Assembly (NCBI GenBank): GCA_004154925.1
Contig: QJNS01000141.1
Coordinates: 140,810-204,809 of the forward strand
Reading direction: 5' to 3'
Source of the DNA: Monosporascus cannonballus
Lineage: Eukaryota; Ascomycota; Sordariomycetes; Xylariales
Length of the DNA stretch: 64,000 nucleotides
Shown: piece by piece, positions 12,907-24,399 of the stretch
How the letters are laid out: the number at the start of each line of letters is the position of its first letter
Numbering within the stretch: the first letter of the stretch is position 1
The notes under the pieces: generated by a model
Database searches by the model: none
What the model saw: only the letters and a program-made list of their open reading frames with translations
What the model was told of the DNA's origin: nothing
Made by a program: the position numbers and the translations under genes

Positions 12907-15900
12907 TTACAAGTCGCGGTATCGTGGTCCCGGAACGACAGTATAATGGTCTGTCGTAAAGGTAAGGATCCCCATCCTCCTTTGCTCCTCAGCGTCGACG
13001 TGCACCATAACGCCCATGGACTCCTTCCCTAGATTGAAGACCCGGAATATGGTATAAATCTCATCTTGACTACCCGTATCTGACGGGCCGTTCGTGGCAC
13101 TTTGCATCTGCATATAAGGTCAGCAATCGATCAGACGTGGTAGGTCGCCATAATACGAACCAGTGCATATTGATTACCGCTGATAAAGAACGGAGTAGCA
13201 CAAAGATCTGTGGTGCTCTTGACTTCGATGTAATATCTTGGTGTCTTCCCGGTCCACCGATTGCCTGATAGATACCCTTTTTGTATGAGCAGGGTGGTAA
13301 GTGCTCCGGATGCGTCGTGGTAGACGATATCCGACGTCTCCTTTTCCTGGAAACCCGGCAGATCTTTGTAGTCTGGATGTACATTAACATATTGGCGGAT
13401 CAAGCTCTGCCAATTTCCGCGGCCGAATCCAGGCAGGTTCGGCTGCAGACTGGAAAGAAGCTCGAAGACCTGTAATGGTAGTTAATACTTGGCGCTTAAC
13501 GTGAGGTTTGGGTCGTGTGCTGCTTACGAAAAGCTCGCCGGCCGCGCCGATCTTCACACGACGCTCCCATTCACTGAGGTAAGGTACCACAGAAGCTCCG
13601 TCATATTCGTCATCCCCGATGGAAAGATTTCCGAGTGAGGAAGTCAAGCCCGAATATCCGTGATCTGGGAAGACTGCGCGCCTTGCGACCCTGACTATCT
13701 TCTCCAGGAACCTCCGGTATTGCGATTCGACTTCAACACGGCTTGTCATAGGCGGTGGCCTGGGGTATACTGGCGTAGTCGGGTCAGGTCCATCGTCTGA
13801 GTAGATCTCAGGATCGGTAAGGGGCGTGGGGTAATTCGGAGTTTCGCCGGGCGACGAGACGGTCCTTGGTGCCGATACGTCGGAACTGGGTGATGCTCCC
13901 TGCTGGAGAAGGGGTGACGAGCGACTCCGTCGCGTCGGCGTTACAGGCAGAACTGCCGCCGATCCGTGTTCTCCACTCAGGTCTGGGATGTCGACCTCGG
14001 GGATATGGATCTCTGGGACGCCCTTCTTTGTCAAAATGGAAGGTATGATGGAGACAGGGCAATTCAGGACGCTAATGACATCATTGACAGCAGATTCGTC
14101 AACCGTATAAGCGCTTGAGACACCAGGTCGCTTCATCAACCAATACACCAAGTGACGGGGCAGCGTCACTAAGAAGCAGGACTGCCGGTCGACTTCATTT
14201 CGCGGGACGTACACCTTAAGCTGATCAACACTGTGTTCAATGTGTAGCTCACTTTTGCTTATTTCATGCTCGTAAGTCTTGTCATCTTGCTTGAGTATGA
14301 GTCTTGAGGAGATGCCGTCGGTCTCCACGGTGACGGTTTCGCGAAGGAGATCATACAAGCCCTGAGCATCAGCATCATACCTGGGGCTGTTGTACTTGGC
14401 CGCAACTCTTTATCGTGTTAGGTTGTATCCTAGGCGACGGGTGACTGGATATGCAACGTACCGAAGCAGTCCGTAAGCTCTCATCTTTATGTCGTAGCGT
14501 CTGTCCTTGATGACTGTTTCCAAACCCTCCTCAACGCGAGAGGATTCCTCAACACACTGCGACAGATACCTCGGCTCCAATCGGGCCCATGTTATCAGAG
14601 GTTTTAGACGACAAACTTCCATCAGCGTGAAGTCGAGACGTTTGACCTGATCGCTTAATATACTGAAGGGCTGCTGGCGATCAGCGATAACAAATTCGGT
14701 CTGCGCCGAACACAAAGATGTATCCCCGTTTGGAAATTGCACAGGGAATATACGGCGTTTAAGTAAACGATCAGGCTGGGGCGGGTTCCTATCAGAAGCT
14801 AGGAGAGAGTTTAATGCTTGAAGAAGGTCTTTCACTCTCTCCACTGGCGGGCTCTTAGAGCTCACATCCACAAGCGAATCGTAGACCATCGTCAGATCTA
14901 CGGTTTGGACGCCAAGGACAGTCACGAAGAACTCCTGGAGGTCTCCGTACTGTGAATTCACGGCAATTTTCCCTTCGATGCTGGTTATGTTTGACCAGAC
15001 ACACCTGCTCGGACAGTGCCAGCTGACTGATCCGTGTCGACCGATGCAGATGAGCTCATGTTCTTCAAATGCAGCCCTTAAAGGGTGTAAGCCGTATGGA
15101 CCTCGAAGCCCCGAGAAATACATTCCTAAAGACTTGCCTTATTTGGTTCCTATCCACCTCATATCCCTCAACAAACTGGTGCAATTTCTCGTAAAGCTGG
15201 CGAAGATATTGGAGATCAACCGCATGTTTGTACTTTCGTCTGAGTGCCATGATCTCATCGATGATATGGGCGTATGTCAAGTCTTGCACCTGGAGGACCT
15301 TGCGAAAGAAACCTTCGAGCTCGTCCATGTCGAGCCTTGTGCCCGCTAAAGCGGCTTGATAGAGAGGTTTTAGCGGTTTCATGCTGACCATGTTGTCGGG
15401 AGCATCCCACAGGCACTCGCTCGGCGACACCCACTCCGTCTGGCCCATATATTCGCCATGCGAATACGAAATCCAAATGGCTGCTTCCTCTTCAAAAAAT
15501 CGACTTTTCTAGATGTTAGTACATAATGATGGCTACAAGCTTGTGGCGTTATAGTGAGCTTACCGGGTTCTATCCTGTAGGGGCTTTGGCTGTTGTGATT
15601 CCGTACAGGCATTTTTGATATATTGGTACAAATCGGTTATCCTAAGCGGCATATCCCCGGCCAGTGGATCGTTGACCGATTCCTGTATGCAGCTGAGAAG
15701 TCGTAAACGGAATTCAAGATCAGCCTCGGGTCCGACTCCGAGCTTGTTAGTTAGGAACGTCCAGTCCAGGAGAAGATTCGCTTCATCGATGGGGTTCGGC
15801 AGCTGAAGGAATGGAAATTCTTCTACTCGGATGTATCTGCTGCAAGCCTCTCTGAGCTTTGGCAACGGTAAGTAGGCATTAGACAGAGGCACTTTTTTCC

Positions 15901-18390
15901 CGCTTAGGCAGAGGACCTCGATCTGTTGGAGAGCTTGTAGGGCACTCTCATTCGAAGTGACAATGATTTCCTCTTTCAGCCATGCTTGTCTCAGGTAGCC
16001 GAGGAACATCTCCGGGCGGTGCTCTGCGATATATTTGCATTCTTCCGAGAGGCGGTTTGTGCGACTGTCAATCAGCTGCACATGCCTCCTAATCCCTACG
16101 TACTCGTGCATCCAATCGAGCCATGTCAGTTTCGTACTGGAGGATTGCTTTGGGGGGTCATTGAAGTAATTCCTATTGAGGAAGTAGACACCGAGCTGCT
16201 GGGCTCCATCATGGCCCAGCAGGTTTTCCGCTCCGTATGGTTTGTCACCGTGCACGTAGACGGTCGAGAGGCTTGGCATTCGCATCTCGCTCGAACTGTC
16301 GTGGATCTGGAGCTCGAATAAGCGGAAGCCTAAAAGGCCTGTATGATCCCCAGCTCCGTGCGTGAGGTACAAGAACCTCAGATGTTCCATCGACTTGGCG
16401 AAAGGCATGTAACTACAGGAGGGACCATATAGTCTGAGAATCATCGTGCGAACGTTCCGGACTTCGGGTGATTGGACCTTGAGATGGTCAAACAGTGATC
16501 TCCGCTCGGTATCCTCCGCTGCATCCGGCTGGACAAGCCTCAGCCCCAAATCTCTTGGGATGGGAACGCCGCCAGCGTGGGAGAAAAATAACTCCCCGTC
16601 GACTGCTCTGGCCCATGATCCATCCACCAGCGGAATCAGATCGAGTTGCCGCACGAACTCCTTTTCTCCGAAATCCTGGCGGAAGAGGGAATTTAGTAGC
16701 CAGGCAACCCTGCGATGCCAATCAATCTCCGTGCCTGGGTTCTTCATCCGTGAAGAGGAGCTAGCAAGGTCTTGCTTCGCCAAAACTATCGCGTCGCCGG
16801 CGTCCAACGGACGAAGCCCAACTTGTCGAAGAATCTTGATATCACTTTCCGAATATGAGTCTGACATGTACAGTTCAGGGTTGAGATCCTCGAAAAGGGG
16901 GTTCTCGTCTCTATCCAAAAAGCAGGATAAAGGACACTTCACGTCCCCTATTCGGCGCAAAACGGCTCTCTCACGCGTTCGCATGACCTGCTCACATCGG
17001 AGAAGCTCATGGATTCGCTTCACGAGATCTTTCCAAAATGGATCCCAATGATGCGCCTTTTCTAGCGGTAGGTATCTCATCCAGGTATACTGGAGCCGTT
17101 CGTGACTGCAAAACTGCAATACCGCCCTGATAAAAGCCTGGGCAATACCTTCTACTAACCCCCGATTCCTAGGCGAGTCCGTCACTACATCCTCCCGGCT
17201 CGCCTGTGTAACGAAGTCCGCCTGGATGATAAACTATATGGCCCTGTTAGTCTTGACTATTTTCCTGAGTTCCCAATATTTAACATACGTTGAAACCCAT
17301 CTGCCTCATTGGTAAGAAGGCAAAGACTTTCTGATGCTCGATTATGGGCTCAGAATCTGCTGTCAACGGGAAGGCCAGGATGATCTCGGACTTCGTATAT
17401 GACTTGCTCGCCTGCTCAGCAGCCGACAACGATCTGTTCTCATTCTTCGAAAGGTCCGTGGCTGTGTACTTCGTGATGTGATAAGCTCGGGTCTCCGAGA
17501 CAACCGTAGGGTCACCACTAGAGTCTGTGTCAAGAAGCACTCGGTTCGCTTCCTTCGCGTCCCGCATTGTGAGTACTCTTGACCATATCTGGCAGTCTTG
17601 TTCGTCGTAAACGTACACACTGATGCGCCTTAGATTTCGTAAAAAGAGGAGAAGTTGGGCTTGAAGATCGCGAAACTCCTGCTCGATTCTCTCTCGCTTA
17701 CGCTTAGACTCAGCGTCATCCTCGCCCTCTTGGAGGAATAGCGTCATCCTAGTGAGCGGACGTGGCAGCTCCTCACTCGTCTCTTCCCAAGTTGGCTTTA
17801 CCATGCCCATTCCGGAGTCCCCCTGCCTATGTGTGAAGCTGAACGAGAAAGGACCAGACTGAATGTGGACCTTCCAGGCGGCCATGAAAACAGACTTGAA
17901 TCCGATTCCTTTCTCCCCAATATATCCTTGCGATCCGGTCTTAGAGCTATTCCCAACATCGCATATTGCTCTAAGATTGCGCTCGGTGAAGCCATCTTCA
18001 TTGCAGTCGACAACAATCTTATCGGGGTAAACCTTGAAGCATACGAATGGGGAATCTCCGTCCTCCCTTGCCGTGTGATATTGGTTGTCGTCGGCGTTCT
18101 GAAGGAGCTCGAACACGAATCGGGCATTGCTTGTGTAGAGGTTCTTTGCTAACCTGGATGGCGTCGGGATTAGACTGGGGTCACTTTCAAACGCATTATG
18201 GTTTGAGGGCATCCTACGTCAGCACCGATGCGCCGATTTTCTTATCTTTAGTAAGTAGAGCTTCCTCCACCTCGCGCCGCACCTCTTGCGACATCGTGTC
18301 GAGGCTACTCTCCCGAACAAATCCATTTTCCTTCACGATTTGACTTACGAGCTCCCGCGCTTGAGCCCGTGAGATTTGAAGATTGGTCAT
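12907..18390 (-). CDS. Sacsin/NO VEIN-like protein: N-terminal HSP90-type ATPase, C-terminal NOV (DUF3883-like) domain
   Basis: Predicted exons (minus strand): 18390-18218, 18153-17289, 17233-15564, 15503-15122, 15054-14462, 14407-13528, 13469-13161, 13107-12907. Together they give 1690 residues with all phases consistent; the 15055-15121 intron is the least certain. Residues about 59-250 form a GHKL ATPase as in sacsin: N-box ELLQNADDN (73-81), DCNEDGF (107-113) and GYIGEKGIGFKSVF (134-147). Residues about 1522-1640 resemble the NOV C-terminal domain, with a PD-(D/E)XK-like trio of Asp1568 and Glu1603-x-Lys1605 in YYIEVKST. A low-complexity Pro/Ser segment separates the halves. The ATG at 18212 lies within intron 1 and is not the start. 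The fungal family has no established function; binding of ATP is inferred from motifs. The gene lies beside the RIP block but shows no RIP-like composition. Confidence 0.85.
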
Positions 18391-19514
18391 GATCGCCTAT
18401 CGAAGCAGAAGTCGCGAGTAACAGATATGTAGGAAACTATATAGGCATAAAGATTACAGCGTGGAATCCAGCCACGGAATCTGAATGAGAGCTTCTTTAA
18501 AAAAAATAAATTCAAACAGGAGCAGCCTCACCTTTTCTACCATTTTTCCGGTGCTGATAAGCCTGCCCCGGGCACGCATAGCCACCTCATTGCTACGGCC
18601 GTACATTGCTAATTCAGGATTATTAATTACAGGATTCAAGCAGGATGCTGCAATAATCTGTTAGTAGTATTCAGATGAAGTACTTTCTGGGGGGGAATTG
18701 TAGGCATATGACCTTCTTCGCAGATAGCCAACATGCATAGATATTTGAGACATAAAGGGGTTTCAGGACCGGCGCGTAGCGACCTGGTTCTATGGAAAAT
18801 CTAATCGAATTCTATTTATAGCTCCAAAATCCGCAGCCCATCCTGCTTCCCCACCCCCTCGTAGCGCTGCGTAGGCGCTTGGAAGGTCAGCGGCTATGAT
18901 TAACACGGTCGCATCACTTCTACACAAGTTGTCAGCTACACAAGGGGTGCTGCAGCACACCAACAAGGCAAGGCCACCATACTGATCCAGAGTAATAATT
19001 CCCTTATCAGGTCACCCAAAGCAGTACGCCTGTTTAGCATACGGAGTTTACCTACTATAACAGCATAATTAATGTCCTTGATATCTAGTAATTAAAATTT
19101 AATCACTTAATTATTAGCATTCGGATTGATCAGAGCAGAGATCGAGATGACTGAAGCGCTTGTTCTCTCACCAGTAAGAAGGCTATCGTCTACCAACACA
19201 GACCTTTCAAGTCATCAACAGTTGCCTGCGCTCGCTTCCTTTAATACAGCCCGATAATGGAGGGACTAAGTATTTGGAATCTGTGCCTTGGCATTTTTCA
19301 TATTTTACTTTTATTATACTATATGCCACTTGCCTCCTAGATTCCGTCTGGGATGACAATACCTATAGATCCTGGGACGCTAATAAGCACCCCTTCTAAC
19401 TACATTAGAATTTAGTTCCCTTGCGAGGCGGGACAGAGCCTTGGGTGCAGTGTTACTGCAGGGGCTACTGGTGGAATATGAGGATTCATATCCTCATACC
19501 GGTAATTGTATGAA
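18391..19514. other. Intergenic: promoter side of the NOV-like gene, 3' side of the But2 gene
   Basis: There is no supported gene. A 61-codon minus-strand frame at 18454-18639 has no recognisable features. A perfect 9-bp inverted repeat lies at 19477-19498, just beyond the But2 stop codon. Confidence 0.6.
19477..19498. other. Perfect hairpin in the 3' flank of the But2 gene
   Basis: Arms TATGAGGAT and ATCCTCATA surround a 4-base loop (TCAT). It lies 17 bp downstream of the stop codon of the minus-strand gene, so it would be in the 3' UTR. A role in 3' end formation or RNA stability is only a possibility. Confidence 0.5.
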
Positions 19515-20957
19515 TTAGGAGGTCGTCATGAACAGACCGATGGGGCAGGGGTTGTAGTCCTGGAAAAAGCGCAGGCTGGTGTCTCCGCCGGCGATGTTGG
19601 CCATCTCGATGCTGACGCGCTCACCGGCAGGGCAGTTGAAGGAGGCGATTTCGTAGGCGTTGCCGGGCTTGACGGTGAACTGGCCGAGGTCCTCGGCGAC
19701 GTCGGGCACGTTCGAGTAGGAGGTCTGCTGGTCGACGGGCCTGCTGAGGTGCGCAAAGTCGAGCTCGCCGGCTCCCGAGAAGGTGAAGGACGACGTCTCG
19801 AGGTCCTCGTGCTCGGGGAACAGGAACACGAGCTTGCAGGTCTTGCCCTCGGCCGAGGGAGGGACGTTGAAGTCGAAGACGCTGGACTCGGTCTCGCTCA
19901 CCTCGCCGAAGTACGACGTGCCCTCGGCGACGTCCGGCTTCGAGCTGTCGATCGGGATGATCAAGGTAGGCAGGTTGAACTCTCCGGCGTTCTTCACGTC
20001 GCCTGGGCACGAGTCGGGGATGTCGACCTCGCTAGGCGCGGGGAAGGGAGCAGAGTGGTCGGGAGTGGTGGGGGCCGGGGAGGTCTCGGGGCCAGAGGGC
20101 TTGGGAGAGGTTGCTGGCGGCGGCGAGGGCTTGTAGGTGACAGTGGTTTGAGCAGTGGTGGTCTGAGGGGGCGCGTGGGCTGTCGTGGTCTCGGTAGGGC
20201 CGGGAACCGTTTCAGTTGGATACTTAACGGTCTTGGTCTGGGTAGGGCCGTGGACAGTCTCAGTTACAGTAGGACCTGGAACGGTCTTCGTTTCCGTAGG
20301 TCCAGGGACGGTCCTGGTTTCGGCAGGACCGGAGACAGTCTCCGTATGGCCCTCGGACCCACAGTCGCTTACGGTCTCAGTGACAGTGGTAACGACGGTT
20401 GACACCGATAGCTTAGGAGTCTCAGCACAAGTAGCGGGGGGGCTGCTAACGGGGTAGCTGGTAGCAGGGGGAGCGCTGGTAGCCGGGGCGCTACTCGAGG
20501 AACTGGCCTCGCAGTCGCCGGGACGGCATCCATCAGCAGACAGGGTGGTTTCGTGGCAGTTCTGCGCGTTCTCGTCGAGCGTCAGGTAGATGTTGACCTC
20601 GTCCTTCTCGCCAGCGTCGCACTCGTAAAAGGTCTTCTGACCCCTGAAGGACACCAACCCGTCGCAGCCCATCTCGAACCCGGTCTCGGGGGTCTGGTTC
20701 TCGTCGCACTGCAGCACCATGGATGGCGGCGTCCACCAGCAGCCCCGGCCCTTGGCGTCCGTCACGGATCCATCGTTGATCGTGAACCCGGAAAGGGTCA
20801 TGTGGGCGCCGGCGCGGCTCTGGCCGCTCTCATGCTGGCCGACCGGGAACTCGACAGCACCGTGGGTGTTGACGGTGAACTTGCATCCGGCGTCTCGCCG
20901 CGCGAGGGAGCTGACTCCCGTGGCAGCCGCCAACGTGAGTGCGGGCTTAATCCCCAT
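19515..20957 (-). CDS. Secreted cell-surface protein: PIR-like N-domain, Thr/Pro-rich repeats, But2 C-terminal domain
   Basis: A single exon encodes 480 residues. The N-terminus (MGIKPALTLAAATG...LARR) looks like a short signal sequence ending at a dibasic Kex2-type site. Residues about 25-145 resemble the cell-wall PIR1-type domain (TINDGSVTDAKGRG, then a TFYECD-like motif followed by NIYL). Residues about 150-320 are Ser/Thr/Pro-rich with repeated GPTET-TVPG units, expected to be heavily O-glycosylated. Residues about 325-480 match the fungal But2 C-terminal domain: PTLIIPIDSSKPD, YFGEVS, KLVFLFPEHEDLE and a terminal FFQDYNPCPIGLF. The likely location is the wall or outside the cell. No GPI signal is seen. 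The GC-rich coding strand creates long antisense frames, which are shadows. Confidence 0.85.
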   Translation of the reverse strand: MGIKPALTLAAATGVSSLARRDAGCKFTVNTHGAVEFPVGQHESGQSRAGAHMTLSGFTINDGSVTDAKGRGCWWTPPSMVLQCDENQTPETGFEMGCDGLVSFRGQKTFYECDAGEKDEVNIYLTLDENAQNCHETTLSADGCRPGDCEASSSSSAPATSAPPATSYPVSSPPATCAETPKLSVSTVVTTVTETVSDCGSEGHTETVSGPAETRTVPGPTETKTVPGPTVTETVHGPTQTKTVKYPTETVPGPTETTTAHAPPQTTTAQTTVTYKPSPPPATSPKPSGPETSPAPTTPDHSAPFPAPSEVDIPDSCPGDVKNAGEFNLPTLIIPIDSSKPDVAEGTSYFGEVSETESSVFDFNVPPSAEGKTCKLVFLFPEHEDLETSSFTFSGAGELDFAHLSRPVDQQTSYSNVPDVAEDLGQFTVKPGNAYEIASFNCPAGERVSIEMANIAGGDTSLRFFQDYNPCPIGLFMTTS

Positions 20958-22480
20958 GGTAAATTATTCAAAGCGATGGTAAGAATAACGAGAGTCTTTG
21001 GGATCTGGGAACTAAGTCCGAGCGATTGAATGAGCAGGCAGAGAAGTGTCCTAGATCGACTGTTTGAAGACCTGGCGTGACTGGTACGAATCGAGTCGAT
21101 AATATGTCAGAATCCCTCCCCCTTTTATGATTGACTTCACCAACCTCTCCTCCATTGTCCTCGGCAGCGATAAGACAGTATAGGTGACGATTTCTGTAAT
21201 CCGACGTCATGCCTCAGACCTCGCATTGCGATGATGTGTCGCTGTCAACTATCCACCAGCTATCCGTGACGGCGCTATGCCTAGCAACGACGGGATGAAC
21301 CCCTTTCTCCGCAACATGCTCCGCTATGACCGCTGCAATATATCATAGGTCACGTAATGGGATCTACCGATCGATCTATGTCCCCGCCCCCTTTCGGTTG
21401 GATGTTACTAGTGCGAATCGCGGGCCGCTGTAACTAGGGTGGTTGGACACGGAACAGTGGAGAGACTATGTTACCGGAACCCGTGGCAGTGTGTACAGAC
21501 CACTTCGCGGCGGTTTTTTTCAACCCGCTTCTCTAGGAAAGCCGGAAATCGATCGATTTCTAGAATTCAACTATGTTCCAAGGACTTGCGCCATTTCTCT
21601 TCTTCGACCCACAGAAGCATTCCCGAATTCATGCTACCGAGTATTATACCGCTCCTTAGGAAGCACATGTACGTGCACTCTTCCTGAATCTGACTCAGGT
21701 GCTAGTAACGCAATACCACCAAAAACAGAAACTAACTAGGGTCCATAACTGAATGGCAGGATAAGGAAACCAGTTTTATCTACTAGTTCCAGATCTGGCC
21801 ATGAGTTCTACGTGCATGAGCCCAATTCAACATGGCGCAAAGTATAATGTTTCCATAAAAGGAACTTTGCTATGAATGCTTTCCTTTAGCTTACCATCAG
21901 GGTGGAAGGGTTCCACGTTGCATATGTCCAACTACTGTAGAGATAATGTCGGGAAACACAACACGACTCGAGGGATGCTCTTACCATGATTCAGTGAACC
22001 AGAATCAAAAGCCCAATGCGAAATTGACACAGGATTGCCAGAATATAGTCTTAGTGCTTAGAGGTTACCAGAGAAAGGTTAACTGATATTTCGAGTCGCG
22101 ATAAAGATGTGATCTTCGACGGACTTGTTGAGGAGCTGATCTTATCGAGCACGAAGTGTTCACGGGTAGTGAGCTTCTCCGTGTCCTGTTAATGTTCCAC
22201 TTCCAAGTCACAAAGCACAGCCAATCACAACCCACTCCGGCGCTCCGGGATCCTATCGCAGACCGGCTTGATCTAGTCTAGCGCGGCTCACGAGGAATTC
22301 CACCCCATTCGCCAGCTTGGCAGGATGGAGAAACTGAGATCATATAGACCCCGTCGTACGTAGTTGATGTCACGGTAATTTTTTTTACTTTCCTAAGGAA
22401 ATCCGTTAGCCGCAGCTCAGAGGAAGCTCTAGGCCTAGTAAGCCCATCCTATAGGCAGCGCTATCGTCGCCGCTCCTCCA
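20958..22480. other. Divergent intergenic region between the But2 and MYND genes
   Basis: About 1.5 kb separates two divergently transcribed genes and should hold both promoters. A 98-codon plus frame at 21443-21739 has no recognisable domain, biased composition or splice context, and is not called. Confidence 0.55.
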
Positions 22481-23284
22481 ATGCCAGATTTTTCCGATTC
22501 TGCCGTCTTTCCTCAGTTCGGGGAGCTGCCCCCCGCAGGTGCTTCCAGCACCGGGACAGACGGCAGCACTGCCAGTACCAGCACCAACACCAGTGGCACC
22601 GCCGCCACCAAGGCGGGAAGCGGTGGCTGGTTCCTGCTAGCCCAGGTCAAGGAGGACATGACCATCACGAAGCCGACGCTCATCGTGACCGACCGCGCGG
22701 GCGTCGACTTCGCCGTCACGTTCGAGGATGCGGGCCTGAACCTCAGGGGAGACCTGGGCGCCAGGAAGGGCCACACGTTGGTGGTACCGGGTGCTCGGCG
22801 CACGGACAGGGAGGGGGAGGGGAAGAAGGCCGTCGTGCGGGTCGGGGCGGGCAGGGGCGCACAGGTGCGGGTAGGTTTGCGCTCACTCTGTCAATGTGAT
22901 TACCGAACCGATTGGGAGCCGAGTGGCCGGGTTGCCGCTGTTCGATGAGGAAAGAGGCTTTGGGCTAATGGATTTTTGGTGGGGCCGCCCGAGCAGGTTA
23001 TCCCCGGCAGCCTGGAACGGGTGCTGGAGCTTGGCCGCGTGGCCGGCAGCGAGACTGTTGGGAAGCAGTGTGCTGCCTGTGGCAAGACCGATGGTCCGCT
23101 TATGCGATGCACGGGGTGCAGCACGGCGTCCTATTGCAGTAAGGTGCGTTACGGATTCCACCTCGAGCCTCGATTACCAATGGCTCACCGTCTTGTGCAG
23201 GCTTGTCAGGTGAACGGCTGGAATGGGCTGGGCCACAAGTCCAACTGCAAGGTTCTTAAGTCCATAAGAGAGATCTGGGCATGA
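22481..23284 (+). CDS. Small MYND-type zinc finger protein
   Basis: Predicted exons 22481-22870, 22997-23143 and 23201-23284 give 206 residues, with clear GT...AG junctions and all phases zero. The C-terminus is a complete MYND finger with Cys155, Cys158, Cys168, Cys171, Cys177, Cys181, His191 and Cys195 (C-x2-C-x8-C-x2-C-x5-C-x3-C-x9-H-x3-C). Joining exons 2 and 3 is required to complete it. The N-terminus begins with a Ser/Thr-rich stretch, then a compact domain (residues about 50-125) of the sort that precedes MYND fingers in small fungal proteins. MYND domains mediate protein-protein contacts; the partner here is unknown. It is convergent with the oxygenase gene, 221 bp apart. Confidence 0.85.
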
Positions 23285-23505
23285 CGGTGCACGAAAGCAC
23301 TGTCGCCAGCTAGCATAATCCGGTAAAAGCTTTCTGTCCCGTTTTACTCTGCATGCGTCTTGCGACTCTGGACCGGTTAACCGGGGAAACGCTTCATTTA
23401 TAAAATATGTATACTGACAAAATCCAAGTGGTGCCTTATCAAAAGGAGAAGCATCGGTCTATGTTCGGACGGTGAAATCCCAAGGCCAATCTAAGCTCCC
23501 ACTGT

Positions 23506-24399
23506 TCATGTCGATCCTGACGATCCCGCATGGCTCGGTTCCTCCTCGATGCGCAATCTGTACAAGAGATCGCTCCGCACGGTATACTTAACACCTTGCC
23601 TGACATCATCCCCCGAGTGATAGAGCCTCGCGTGTTGAAAAATAAGGACCCTCCCGGCTCTCGGATCCACATCCATCTTCCTGTTCTCGTCACCGGACAA
23701 GAAAGACGTCGCGCCCCCAACCAAGTCCGCCTCCTTGCCAACCTCTTGCTGGGAGTCGTTCAAATACAGGTGCAGGGTGAAATGAGTGCGTAAGACGCTA
23801 CCGTCCTCCGCCTGTTCGCTATACGCGCCGTCGCAGTGCGGCCTGAAGAATTGCCCCTTGCCGTACTTCAGGAAGCGCATGCGCTTGTTGACGCGGTGGA
23901 AGTCCCAGGACACGTCCTTACCCTCCTTCGCGCGGGTGCCGAGGAGATCTCCGTTCTTGAACGACGAGAGCGTCTCCCTGATCTCGGGGACTCGCTCGAT
24001 GCGCGCCCAGAGGCGGTCTACAATCTCCTGGTTGTCCCAGATGATGCGGTCGCTGTTGCGGTACTCGGGGATGAGCACCTCGTGACCGGCCCCCGCGTTG
24101 ACGAGTGCGGGATTCCACGAGGATCCCGGCACCGTCTTGTCCTCGTCCCGGACGCTCGCCTCCGCCAGCTCTATGAGCTTGGCGCACTCTGAGGGGCTAA
24201 GCACGTGGTCGAGAATCACGGCGTATGCTCCCTTGTACTGGGGCAAAACGGTGCTCTCAAAGTCTATCTGCCTAAACGTGATGGGCTTCGCGTCGGGCGG
24301 CTCCGATCCGAGATAGTCTTCCGGAATGTCCACCTCTTTTGACTCGTAGGACATTTTAACTGGCATGGGCATCTGGTTCTTCTTCTTCGCGCCAAACAT
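23506..24399 (-). CDS. 2-oxoglutarate/Fe(II)-dependent dioxygenase, prolyl-4-hydroxylase-like
   Basis: A single exon encodes 297 residues. The core double-stranded beta-helix is recognisable from about residue 55 to 282. The iron-binding HxD is His188-Cys-Asp190 (RPHCDGAY), the distal histidine is His261 in LYHSGDDV, and the 2-oxoglutarate-binding basic residue is Lys271 in GVKYTVRSDLLYR. A THFTLHLYLND strand lies between them, as in P4H alpha-type enzymes. No signal peptide is visible (the start is Lys-rich: MFGAKKKN), so a cytosolic or nuclear enzyme is likelier than a collagen-type ER one. The substrate is unknown. The start is the only in-frame ATG before the conserved region with an upstream flank lacking coding character. 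Confidence 0.9.
   Translation of the reverse strand: MFGAKKKNQMPMPVKMSYESKEVDIPEDYLGSEPPDAKPITFRQIDFESTVLPQYKGAYAVILDHVLSPSECAKLIELAEASVRDEDKTVPGSSWNPALVNAGAGHEVLIPEYRNSDRIIWDNQEIVDRLWARIERVPEIRETLSSFKNGDLLGTRAKEGKDVSWDFHRVNKRMRFLKYGKGQFFRPHCDGAYSEQAEDGSVLRTHFTLHLYLNDSQQEVGKEADLVGGATSFLSGDENRKMDVDPRAGRVLIFQHARLYHSGDDVRQGVKYTVRSDLLYRLRIEEEPSHAGSSGST

Noticed and set aside
12907..14362. Apparent in-frame stop at 14410 splitting the NOV-like gene into two genes
   Set aside because: A 54-bp intron (14408-14461, GTACGT donor, CCTAAC branch site, AAAG acceptor) removes the stop and keeps the frame.
17280..18212. ATG at 18212 as the start of the NOV-like protein
   Set aside because: It falls within intron 1; splicing 18218 to 18153 joins an upstream exon with its own ATG at 18390 and restores the expected residues before the ATPase domain.
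19506..20402. 298-codon plus-strand frame antisense to the But2 gene
   Set aside because: It is Gly/Val/Arg-rich, mirrors the Thr/Pro repeats of the real minus-strand gene, and has no domain; long antisense frames are expected opposite GC-rich low-complexity coding sequence.
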